Assembly (NCBI RefSeq): GCF_041438865.1 | Contig: NZ_CP109450.1 | Span: 5,768,501-5,832,500, forward strand | Origin: Streptomyces sp. NBC_01471 | Lineage (GTDB): Bacteria > Actinomycetota > Actinomycetes > Streptomycetales > Streptomycetaceae | Direction of reading: 5' to 3' | DNA: 64,000 nucleotides | Shown: piece after piece, positions 7,765 to 14,951 of the stretch | Layout of the letters: each line of letters opens with the position of its first letter | Numbering within the stretch: the stretch's first letter is position 1 | Notes under the pieces: model-generated | What the model was told of the DNA's origin: nothing | The model's input: the letters and a program-made list of their open reading frames with translations, nothing else | Databases searched by the model: none | Made by a program: the position numbers and the translations under genes

Positions 7765-8658
7765 TTGCACACACACCCCGACGCCTGTCCCGACGCGTCC
7801 TGTCTGGACGCGTCCCAGGTAACCACCCACCCGTTCTGCGCACCGGGCGACGGCATGCCGACCGAGTACCGCGGCCCCCACAGCCTCAGCCATCGCGGCT
7901 GGCTGGACTTCACCAGGCGGCTGGAGCGGCGCGAGGAGATCGCCGCCGCCTGCGCCGCCGTCGCCGGCAACAAGCGCGTACTCGATGTGGGGGGCGGCAC
8001 GGGCGATCTCACCCGGGCCGTCGCCCGCCAGCTCGGGCACTGCACGACGGTCGAACCCCATGTGCAGCGGGCGGAGACACTGCACGAGCGCACCGGGGCG
8101 GACGGCGGCGGGACGATCGACATCCTGCCCGGAGCCGCCGAGTCCCTCCCGTTCGCCGACGCGTCGTTCGACGCGGTGATCGCCACCTGGGTTCTCCCGT
8201 ACGTGGAGGATCTTGAGCGGTCGGTGCGCGAAATGGCGCGGGTCTGCGACCGTTCCCACCCGGAGTCGAAGATCGTCCTGCTGGGCGGCGCCGCCGACAA
8301 CGAGCTGGTGAGCATCCTCAACGAGACCTGCGTACCGGTGGCCGGAGAACCGCAGGACCACCAGGGGTACTTGCTGGGCTGTGCCGCCCAGGTACTCAGC
8401 AGGCACGGCTTCGGCTGCTTCTCCCTGGGGCGCACGGAGGCCGCCGTCCATTTCCCCGAGCAGCGCGTCGAGGACCGTGTCGAGGCCGCCGCGGAGACTC
8501 TGGTCAACTTCTGGTACGAGGATCATCCGAAGGCCGCCGAGATGCGTGAGGCCGCCGCTCCGGCGATATACCGGCACTTCGCGCACCGGCCGCACGCCAT
8601 CGGGGACCAGGGCCTTGTGCTCACTGCCCGCCCGAAGTGCCGGGCGGACGGCGAATGA
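7765..8658 (+). CDS. Class I SAM-dependent methyltransferase
   Basis: A 297-residue Methyltransf_11-type enzyme. Motif I is VLDVGGGTGD (72-81), followed by an acidic motif II (TVEP) and motif III/IV around LPFADASFDAVIATWVLPYV. The TTG start at 7765 has GTGAGG 5 nt upstream; a later in-frame ATG (7855) would remove about 30 residues. It lies between folE and the glycosyltransferase, and its stop overlaps the next start (ATGA), so it belongs to the operon. The likely acceptor is the sugar or base of a preQ0-derived product, comparable in logic to huimycin or dapiramicin pathways, but the acceptor cannot be read from the sequence. Confidence 0.88.
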   Translation: MHTHPDACPDASCLDASQVTTHPFCAPGDGMPTEYRGPHSLSHRGWLDFTRRLERREEIAAACAAVAGNKRVLDVGGGTGDLTRAVARQLGHCTTVEPHVQRAETLHERTGADGGGTIDILPGAAESLPFADASFDAVIATWVLPYVEDLERSVREMARVCDRSHPESKIVLLGGAADNELVSILNETCVPVAGEPQDHQGYLLGCAAQVLSRHGFGCFSLGRTEAAVHFPEQRVEDRVEAAAETLVNFWYEDHPKAAEMREAAAPAIYRHFAHRPHAIGDQGLVLTARPKCRADGE

Positions 8659-9767
8659 ACATCGCTTTCGTCCTCCTGACCCACGAGCCCGATGAACCCG
8701 CCGGGATCGAACGGGCTCTGGCGTCACTCGCCGACGGGCTCGGAGAGCTCGGCCACCGGGTCCTGTTCGTGGCCGCCGGCCCCCCGTCCGCGTCGGACGG
8801 CCCCGGCCTCGTGCGCCTGAAGACGCTCACGCTGCCGCGGCCCATGCTCGTCGACCAGGTGCTGTCTCTCCTGCCCAGTCCGCTTCCCGTTCAGCGAGAG
8901 ATCGAGAGCGTGCTGCGCGAGCAGGACATCGATCTCGTCTGCTGGGCGGACGCCGTCGCGGGCCTGGGCTACCTCAGCCCCGCTCCGCCAGGGGTCCGTA
9001 CAGCGCTGATGGTCCATTTCATGCGGACCGACGAGTCGATGAAGCAGAGTCTGGAACACAAGCCCGGGGTCGTCCTGCCGGTGAGCGACTACCTCACCCG
9101 CGACTCGGCCCGCGCCGGTGTGGACACCACCGGCTGGCGGGCCCTCCCGAACGCCGTCCCGGCCCGGAGCGACCCGCCGTCCGCGGACGTACGGGAACAG
9201 CTTCGCCGTACCGGCCCGGTGCGAACGCTGGCCAGGGCCGACCCGCAGAAGGGCATCGCCCAGCTGCTGGAGGCCTTCCCGGAGGAGGGGGTCGGCCGTC
9301 CGGTACAGATCATCCTGGCGACGGCACGGTTCGAGTTCTGGCCGGGCATGCAGGAAGACGTGCTCGACGAGTGCCGACGCCTGGCCGACCGCCTCCCCGA
9401 CGTCGAGATCCTTCCTCGGATCCCGTGGCAGGACGTACAGGGGTTCCTGGCCGGAGCATCCGTCGCGCTGGCGCCTTCCGTCGAGCCGGAGACCTTCGGC
9501 AATGTCGCCGCGGAGGCGCTCTCGGTCGGTACGCCGGTCGTGGGATACGCACTGGGCCACCTTCCCGTCCTGGTCGGGGAGGCCGGCCGCTTGGTGGACC
9601 TGAGCGACGGGCCGGGCCGGTTGTGGGCGCAGGTGAGGGAACTGGTCGACGACGCTCCCGCCTACCACACGCTGTCCCGGCAGGCCGTGTCGCAGGCCAC
9701 GGGCCTCACGCCCGTCGCCGTCGCACGAACCTTCCTGGCCCTGACGGCACCGACCGCCGCCCCATGA
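8655..9767 (+). CDS. GT4-like (GT-B) glycosyltransferase
   Basis: A 370-residue glycosyltransferase with the two-Rossmann GT-B layout. The N-terminal donor-independent half opens with IAFVLLTHEPDEPAGIERAL. The C-terminal half carries the retaining GT4 nucleotide-sugar signature EPETFGNVAAEALSVGTPVV (about residues 277-296), where the EX7E-type glutamates lie. ATG 8655 overlaps the methyltransferase stop as ATGA, so translation is coupled. Within a preQ0 cluster the obvious role is transfer of a sugar to a 7-deazapurine or its derivative. Donor and linkage are unknown. Confidence 0.88.
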   Translation: MNIAFVLLTHEPDEPAGIERALASLADGLGELGHRVLFVAAGPPSASDGPGLVRLKTLTLPRPMLVDQVLSLLPSPLPVQREIESVLREQDIDLVCWADAVAGLGYLSPAPPGVRTALMVHFMRTDESMKQSLEHKPGVVLPVSDYLTRDSARAGVDTTGWRALPNAVPARSDPPSADVREQLRRTGPVRTLARADPQKGIAQLLEAFPEEGVGRPVQIILATARFEFWPGMQEDVLDECRRLADRLPDVEILPRIPWQDVQGFLAGASVALAPSVEPETFGNVAAEALSVGTPVVGYALGHLPVLVGEAGRLVDLSDGPGRLWAQVRELVDDAPAYHTLSRQAVSQATGLTPVAVARTFLALTAPTAAP

Positions 9768-9858
9768 CCGGCCCACCCGGCACCGGGCAGCACCGACATT
9801 TCCGCGCACGTCATCGACCTGTCCCGCCGCGGGGCAGCGACACATCGGAGGAACGGAC

Positions 9859-10581
9859 ATGAGCCAGACTCCCGCCAGTACCGACCCGTTCACCGCTGTC
9901 ATCGTCCTGTCGGGAGGGATGGACTCGACGACCCTGACGGCGCACTACGCGGCGCTGGGCTACCAGTTGATCGCCGTGACGGCCGACTACGGGCAGCGCC
10001 ATCGACAGGAGATCGAATCCGCCCGCGCGGTCGCGAACCACTACGGTGCCCACCACCATGTGGTCGATCTGCGCGGCTACGGGGCATTACTGCACGGCTC
10101 GGCTCTCACCGACGCCGGTGTGGAAGTGCCCGACGGTCACTACGCCGAGGACTCCATGCGCTCCACGGTGGTGCCCAACCGGAACGCTGTCCTGGCCAAC
10201 GTCGCCGTAGGAGTCGGTGTGGCCAACAGGGCGGCCACCGTGGCCCTGGGCATGCACGCGGGCGACCACTTCGTCTACCCGGACTGCCGACCCGCCTTCG
10301 TCGATGCCTTGCGCACCCTGGTGGACGTGGCCAACGAAGGGTTCCCGACGCCGCGGGTCGAGGCGCCCTTCCTCACCTGGTCCAAGGCGGACATCGCCAC
10401 GCACGGGGCCCGTCTGAACGCGCCGTTGGACCTGAGCTGGTCCTGCTACAAGGGCGGTGAAACACACTGCGGTACGTGCGGCACCTGCTACGAGCGGCGT
10501 GAAGCATTCCGCGACGCCGGAGTGGTGGACCCGACCGCGTATGTGGACAGCGTCACCGAATTCACGGCGCCACGCTCCTGA
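9859..10581 (+). CDS. queC: 7-cyano-7-deazaguanine synthase (QueC)
   Basis: A 240-residue ATP-dependent enzyme turning 7-carboxy-7-deazaguanine into preQ0. The PP-loop SGGMDS is at 18-23, TADYGQRH is the family signature after it, and the zinc cysteines are C196, C204, C207 and C210 (SWSC...HCGTCGTC). A GGAGG site precedes ATG 9859. Residue 77 is encoded by TTA (10087-10089), rare in Streptomyces and read only by the bldA tRNA, so preQ0 production may be tied to development. It closes the cluster and is followed by a strong hairpin. Confidence 0.95.
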   Translation: MSQTPASTDPFTAVIVLSGGMDSTTLTAHYAALGYQLIAVTADYGQRHRQEIESARAVANHYGAHHHVVDLRGYGALLHGSALTDAGVEVPDGHYAEDSMRSTVVPNRNAVLANVAVGVGVANRAATVALGMHAGDHFVYPDCRPAFVDALRTLVDVANEGFPTPRVEAPFLTWSKADIATHGARLNAPLDLSWSCYKGGETHCGTCGTCYERREAFRDAGVVDPTAYVDSVTEFTAPRS

Positions 10582-10582
10582 G

Positions 10583-10611
10583 CACCGCCGGGGGCATGCC
10601 GCCCGGCGGTG
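10583..10611. terminator. Bidirectional terminator after queC
   Basis: Perfect 10-bp stem CACCGCCGGG / CCCGGCGGTG with a 9-nt loop, 1 nt after the queC stop and before the convergent serine hydrolase gene. Confidence 0.75.
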
Positions 10612-10662
10612 GAATCCGAGGACGGCCGACGCCCACCCCCGGGGCCGGCCCGGGGCGACCGG

Positions 10663-11484
10663 TCACCGACCGGAGTTGAGTTCCGCGAGTACCGCCTCCG
10701 TGAACGGCGGCCAGGCATCGACCGCCCACGGCCCGAAGTCCCGGTCGGCCAGCGCCACGCACGCGGCCCCCGCCTCCGGGTCGACCCAGAGGAACGTACC
10801 CGACTGGCCGAAGTGGCCGAAGGTGCGCGGGGATGACGAACGGCCCGTCCAGTGCGGGGACTTGGTGCCTCGGATCTCGAATCCGAGGCCCCAGTCGTTC
10901 GGGTTCTGCAGACCGTATCCGGGCAGCACGCCCTTGAGCCCGGGGTGGACCACCGAGGTGGCCTCGGCCACGGTGCGCGGGTCGAGCAGCCGGGGCGCCT
11001 GGAGCTCGGCGGCGAACCTGGCCAGGTCGTCGGCGCTGGACACGCCGTCCTTCGCGGGGGAGCCGTCCAGCGAGGTGGCCGCCATCCCGAGGGGTTCGAG
11101 CACCCCCTCGCGGAGGTACTCGGCGAACGGGATACCGGTGGCCGCCGCGATGTGGTCGCCGAGCGCCTCGAACCCCGCGTTGGAGTAGATCCGGCGCTCA
11201 CCGGGGGCCGCCATCGCCCGGTCCTCGTCGAAGGCGAGACCGCTGGTGTGGGCGAGCAGATGGCGGACCGTCGCCCCGGGCGGGCCCGCGGGCTCGTCCA
11301 GCTCGATCGCGCCCTCCTCGTACGCCACGAGCGCGGCGTACGCGGCGAGCGGCTTGGTGACCGAGGCGAGCGCGAAGCGCCGTCCGGTCGGGCCGACCGT
11401 ACCGGCGACGGTGCCGTCCGCTCGTACGACGGCGGCGGCCACCGCGGGTACCGGCCAGTTCTCGGTCATCGCCAGGCTGTTCAT
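10663..11484 (-). CDS. Serine hydrolase (class C beta-lactamase / D-alanyl carboxypeptidase fold)
   Basis: A 273-residue protein with the penicillin-recognising triad: SxxK as SVTK (41-44), YxN as YSN (100-102) and a C-terminal HFGQSG loop in place of KTG. No signal peptide is visible, so it probably acts in the cytoplasm as an esterase or peptidase rather than on cell wall. Starts at ATG 11484 or ATG 11469 are both plausible. It is convergent with queC and has no operon partner. The substrate is unknown. Confidence 0.85.
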   Translation of the reverse strand: MNSLAMTENWPVPAVAAAVVRADGTVAGTVGPTGRRFALASVTKPLAAYAALVAYEEGAIELDEPAGPPGATVRHLLAHTSGLAFDEDRAMAAPGERRIYSNAGFEALGDHIAAATGIPFAEYLREGVLEPLGMAATSLDGSPAKDGVSSADDLARFAAELQAPRLLDPRTVAEATSVVHPGLKGVLPGYGLQNPNDWGLGFEIRGTKSPHWTGRSSSPRTFGHFGQSGTFLWVDPEAGAACVALADRDFGPWAVDAWPPFTEAVLAELNSGR

Positions 11485-11559
11485 GCGTTCGATCCTAATC
11501 GGAGGCCGGATACGGCCCGCATGTCCGCCTGGGTGTCCCGGCCCACTCGAGCGAGTCGT

Positions 11560-11598
11560 TCTCCGGGTTGTCTCTCCGGGTTGTCTCTCCGGGCTGTT
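11560..11598. repeat. Three tandem 13-bp repeats (TCTCCGGGTTGTC)
   Basis: Copies at 11560-11572, 11573-11585 (identical) and 11586-11598 (three end changes), in the 167-bp gap between the divergent serine hydrolase and the small gene at 11652. They may be a promoter element or simple slippage. Confidence 0.6.
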
Positions 11599-11651
11599 TC
11601 ATTGGGCTTATTCGATCGAGACAGGTCCAGCGGTCCGGTTAGCTTCGCCTC

Positions 11652-12002
11652 ATGGTGAATCAAGAGCGGTACGCCCTGTACCGGGAAGAGTCGAAGATAC
11701 TGGCAGCGATCGGGGCACATGTCGACGCCCAGGTCGGCCGTGTCACGGTGCGACTGCCCAGGGCTGTGGCCGAGGCCGCGGTGGCCGCCTGGGAGCGTGA
11801 CGATCCGGACGATGACCTCGGAGAGGAGACCCACGAGCAGTACGCGCTGCGGGATCAGGCCGGTGATCTGGCACTGATCGGCCTTGCGATCTCGGAGTCC
11901 GGCCGCCGGGAGGGCGAGGAGGTCGTCGTCGACCTGCATGTCCAATCCGCGGGAGCCGCCTGGCTCCAGGCTGCTGAGCTGGGACTGGCTGGGCAGTCCT
12001 GA
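11652..12002 (+). CDS. Hypothetical acidic protein, 116 residues
   Basis: I do not recognise the family. The protein is soluble and acidic (DDPDDDLGEETHEQ near the middle), with predicted alpha/beta character, no signal peptide and no cysteines. Codon use is normal for the window, so it is probably a real gene. It stands alone between the serine hydrolase (divergent) and the small membrane protein (convergent). Confidence 0.65.
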   Translation: MVNQERYALYREESKILAAIGAHVDAQVGRVTVRLPRAVAEAAVAAWERDDPDDDLGEETHEQYALRDQAGDLALIGLAISESGRREGEEVVVDLHVQSAGAAWLQAAELGLAGQS

Positions 12003-12043
12003 GACCGCGCGGGGCGGCCTTTCGATGGGACCCGTGCGCCGGT

Positions 12044-12274
12044 TCAGGCCGTCCGGCTCAGGCCATCGCCGTGGCTCTCCGGGGTCTTGCGGGTCGCGAA
12101 GTACAGGGCGACGAGCCAGCCGATGAGGGTGCCGCCGAGCACCAGGTTGCCCAGCAGGATCAGCCACCGGTGCTGTACGCCCCGGTTGAAGGCGATCAAC
12201 GACGGCAGGAGGTACAGGGCGACGAGGACGATGCCGATGAGGGTGGCGCCCAGGGGGCCGAGTGTTCCGAACAT
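12044..12274 (-). CDS. Superinfection-immunity-like small membrane protein
   Basis: A 76-residue protein with two or three hydrophobic helices. The stretch LPSLIAFNRGVQHRW followed by LLGNLVLGGTLIGWLVALYF is the signature of the Imm_superinfect family, named after phage T4 Imm, which blocks DNA entry of related phages. In bacteria the family is widespread and its role mostly untested, so phage exclusion is only a possibility. No phage genes are nearby. Confidence 0.75.
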   Translation of the reverse strand: MFGTLGPLGATLIGIVLVALYLLPSLIAFNRGVQHRWLILLGNLVLGGTLIGWLVALYFATRKTPESHGDGLSRTA

Positions 12275-12354
12275 GTGGGCACCCTATGTGCTCCGGTGTT
12301 CGGTAGATCATCGTGTGCCGGGGGAGCCGATCCGGAACTTCCGCCCGTTTCCGC

Positions 12355-12385
12355 TTGCCTGGAGTGCACTCCAAGGATCTAGCGT
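12355..12385 (+). promoter_or_regulatory. MerR-type promoter with 14-bp palindromic operator
   Basis: A -35-like TTGCCT (12355-12360) and -10-like TAGCGT (12380-12385) are separated by 19 bp, the long spacer typical of MerR-activated promoters. The perfect palindrome TGGAGTGCACTCCA (12360-12373) sits in the spacer. It lies 36 nt before the MerR gene start, so the regulator probably controls its own operon. Confidence 0.75.
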
Positions 12386-12420
12386 TGGGGCTGTCGCGAG
12401 GATGAAGGAGCTGGGGCCGC

Positions 12421-12888
12421 ATGACTGCGACCGAGACCGAGGCCGGGCCCGCGGCGAGGGCCGTGCACTCCTGTGCGGCACCGCCCGCCCCGGACAGGCT
12501 GCCCGACGGGCAGGACAAGTACACGATCAGTCAGGTCGTCGCGTTCACCGGTCTCACCGCGCACACCCTGCGCTGGTACGAGAGGATCGGGCTGATGCCG
12601 CATGTCGACCGGTCGCACACCGGCCAGCGCCGCTTCTCCAACCGCGACCTGGACTGGCTCGCCCTGGTCGGCAAGCTGCGGCTGACCGGAATGCCGGTGG
12701 CCAAGATGGTCCGCTACGCCGAACTCGTACGCCAGGGCGTGGACACCTTCGAGGAACGGCAGGAGCTCCTGGAGCAGACCCGCAGGGATGTGCGGCTGCG
12801 CATCGCGGAACTCCAGGACACGCTCTCCGTGCTCGACTTCAAGATCGACTCTTACGCGGACGCCCGGCGGGCGTCGGAGAGGTTCTGA
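12421..12888 (+). CDS. MerR family transcriptional regulator
   Basis: A 155-residue regulator. The winged helix starts at YTISQVVAFTGLTAHTLRWY (about 34-53) and continues into ERIGLM, the core MerR signature; a C-terminal helix (about 100-145) forms the dimer coiled coil. No metal-binding cysteines are present in that region, which argues against a metal sensor and for an organic or aldehyde-type signal. It is 5 nt upstream of an aldo/keto reductase and preceded by a palindromic 19-bp-spacer promoter, so a two-gene autoregulated unit is likely. Confidence 0.92.
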   Translation: MTATETEAGPAARAVHSCAAPPAPDRLPDGQDKYTISQVVAFTGLTAHTLRWYERIGLMPHVDRSHTGQRRFSNRDLDWLALVGKLRLTGMPVAKMVRYAELVRQGVDTFEERQELLEQTRRDVRLRIAELQDTLSVLDFKIDSYADARRASERF

Positions 12889-12893
12889 ACCTG

Positions 12894-13913
12894 ATGAGCA
12901 TCGAAAAGATCGACAAGGTGCGGCTGGGCCAGGACGGCCCCGAGGTCGGCGTGCAGGGCTTCGGCGCCATGGGCATCAGCGAGTTCTACGGGGACACCGA
13001 CGAGGTGGCGGCCCGGGACACCCTGGAGGCCACCGTCGAGGCCGGGGTCACGCTGATCGACACGGCGGACATCTACGGGCAGGGCGCCAACGAGACGTTC
13101 CTGGCGCCGTTCGTCGCCGCGCACCGCGACGAGATCACGCTCGCCACCAAGTTCTCCATCGAGCGGCGCGCCGACGACCCGCACTACCGGGGGGTGCGCA
13201 ACGACGCCCCGTACATCCGGCAGGCCGTCGAGGCGAGCCTGCGCCGGCTGAACGTCGACGTCATCGACCTCTACTACATGCACCGCCGCAACCCCGATGT
13301 GCCGCTGGCCGAGTCGGTGGGTGCGATGGGCGAGCTGGTGGCCGCGGGCAAGGTCAAGTACCTGGGGCTGAGCGAGGTGACCGGTTCCGAACTGCGCGAG
13401 GCGCACGCCGTGCACCCGATCACGGCCGTGCAGTCCGAGTGGTCGCTGTTCAGCCGCGACGTGGAGCTGAGCCTGGTCGGCGCGGCCGCGGAGCTCCGGG
13501 TGGGCATCGTGCCGTACTCGCCGCTCGGCCGGGGCTTCCTCACCGGGTCCTTCGCGGACGCGGCCAAGGATCTGGGGGGCGGTGACTTCCGGCAGTTCCA
13601 GCCCCGCTTCACCGGCGACAACGCCAAGGCGAACGCGGCACTCCTCGAACCGGTGCACAAGATCGCGGCGGCGCACGGCGCGACGGCCGCGCAGGTGGCC
13701 CTCGCCTGGGTGCAGCACCGGGCCGCGGTGCACGGGCTCTCGGCGGTCGTGCCGATCCCCGGCACCCGCAAGCGCACCCGCCTGCTGGAGAACACCGGCG
13801 CCACGCGGCTGCGGCTGACCGCCGGCGAACTGGCGCTGCTCGAACCGATCGCGGGCGAGGTCAAGGGCGACCGCTACCCGGACATGTCGTCGACGTCGGC
13901 GGCCCGCGAGTAG
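12894..13913 (+). CDS. Aldo/keto reductase
   Basis: A 339-residue NADPH-dependent TIM-barrel reductase. The catalytic tetrad is visible as D56 and Y61 (LIDTADIYG), K86 (LATKF) and H130 (YYMHRRN); the NADP-binding end has VVPIPGTRKRTRLLEN. The length fits the AKR11/13-like group that reduces aldehydes and diketones. It is co-transcribed with the upstream MerR regulator (5-nt gap), which probably induces it on reactive carbonyl stress. The true substrate is unknown. Confidence 0.93.
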   Translation: MSIEKIDKVRLGQDGPEVGVQGFGAMGISEFYGDTDEVAARDTLEATVEAGVTLIDTADIYGQGANETFLAPFVAAHRDEITLATKFSIERRADDPHYRGVRNDAPYIRQAVEASLRRLNVDVIDLYYMHRRNPDVPLAESVGAMGELVAAGKVKYLGLSEVTGSELREAHAVHPITAVQSEWSLFSRDVELSLVGAAAELRVGIVPYSPLGRGFLTGSFADAAKDLGGGDFRQFQPRFTGDNAKANAALLEPVHKIAAAHGATAAQVALAWVQHRAAVHGLSAVVPIPGTRKRTRLLENTGATRLRLTAGELALLEPIAGEVKGDRYPDMSSTSAARE

Positions 13914-13931
13914 CCGCACCGGGATGCGAGG

Positions 13932-13964
13932 CGGAGGGGGCCCGCGCGGCGCGGGCCCCCTCCG
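13932..13964. terminator. Bidirectional terminator
   Basis: Perfect 14-bp stem CGGAGGGGGCCCGC / GCGGGCCCCCTCCG with a 5-nt loop, between the convergent reductase and DUF4429 genes. Confidence 0.8.
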
Positions 13965-14001
13965 TCGTTCCCTCCGTACGGATCCGTCATCCGCAGAGCC
14001 G

Positions 14002-14853
14002 CTACAGCTCTGCCAGCAGTTCCGCCTTCTTCGCGCTGAACTCGTCGTCCGTGACCAGCCCCGACGAGTGCAGCTCGCCCAAGTGCCGTATCCGCTCGGC
14101 GATGTCCGCCGGGTCGCGACGGCCGGTGGCGACGGCGGGCACCGGCACCGGCCTGGAGTGGCGGGCCGCCCCCAGCACCGCGGCGGCGAAGGGCAGCGAC
14201 TCGTGGACCGGTCCGTAACCGAGCCCGAAGACGACCGCCGCTGGGTCCTGGTCCGCCTGCGCCGCCTCCGGATCGCCCAGCCGCAGCACCCGCAGATACC
14301 CGTCGAACGCCTCGGGGGACCGCCAGTCCACACCGGTCAGCTCGGCCACCGGGAAGCTCTGGTCGCCGCACTTCCACTTGGCCGACGACGCACCCGTCCA
14401 GGACCAGCGGAACGAGACCCGCGACCCGTCGAAGGACGCCTTGCCGTCGTACGCCTTGAAGTGGAGCGGCCCTTCGGGCGCTTCGACCAGGAACCGGTCG
14501 GACGGCTCCGCCGCCCCCGGCACCAGCCGCGCCGTCAGCTCGTCCGCGTAGTACTCCGCGAGCGTCCGCTGCGCGGCCGGAAGCACCAGCCGGTAGGGAT
14601 CGCACCCTTCCTTGAGCTGCCCCGCGGCGGCTTCCATCAGCGGGTCGGCGCCCGCGCGCGGCGCGGCGCGCAGCACCACCGTCCCCCGTCTGCCCTCGGT
14701 CACCGTCACCGACTCCAACGCCTCGTGGGGGATACGCCGCTGACGCAGCGCCTGGAAGAGCTTCGGCGTGCGAATCCCCCGTTCGAAGCGGATGAGCACG
14801 GAGTCGGTCTCGAACTCCCAGGTGGCTTGAATTCCGGCCAGCACATCACCCAT
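14002..14853 (-). CDS. DUF4429 domain protein with C-terminal SHOCT motif
   Basis: About 283 residues from ATG 14853; an in-frame ATG at 14862 adds three. The protein shows two copies of the DUF4429 beta-domain (similar stretches RFERGIRTPKLFQALRQRRI and a second one around residues 125-170), then a short SHOCT helix pair at the end (IRHLGELHSSGLVTDDEFSA), often found fused to membrane-associated or stress proteins. No signal or transmembrane segment is seen. The function of the family is unknown; it is common in streptomycetes. Confidence 0.85.
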   Translation of the reverse strand: MGDVLAGIQATWEFETDSVLIRFERGIRTPKLFQALRQRRIPHEALESVTVTEGRRGTVVLRAAPRAGADPLMEAAAGQLKEGCDPYRLVLPAAQRTLAEYYADELTARLVPGAAEPSDRFLVEAPEGPLHFKAYDGKASFDGSRVSFRWSWTGASSAKWKCGDQSFPVAELTGVDWRSPEAFDGYLRVLRLGDPEAAQADQDPAAVVFGLGYGPVHESLPFAAAVLGAARHSRPVPVPAVATGRRDPADIAERIRHLGELHSSGLVTDDEFSAKKAELLAEL

Positions 14854-14951
14854 GTGCCACATCGTAGGCGGCGTGCGCCCGGGCGTCCCCCTCCGCGAAG
14901 GACCTGATGTGCAGGCATCTACGCGCGTGAACCTCCTGAGTCACCGCAAAA

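Noticed and set aside
5977..10581. DNA 7-deazaguanine modification (dpd) system
   Set aside because: No DpdA transglycosylase, helicase or nuclease gene is in the window; glycosyltransferase and methyltransferase point to a small molecule.
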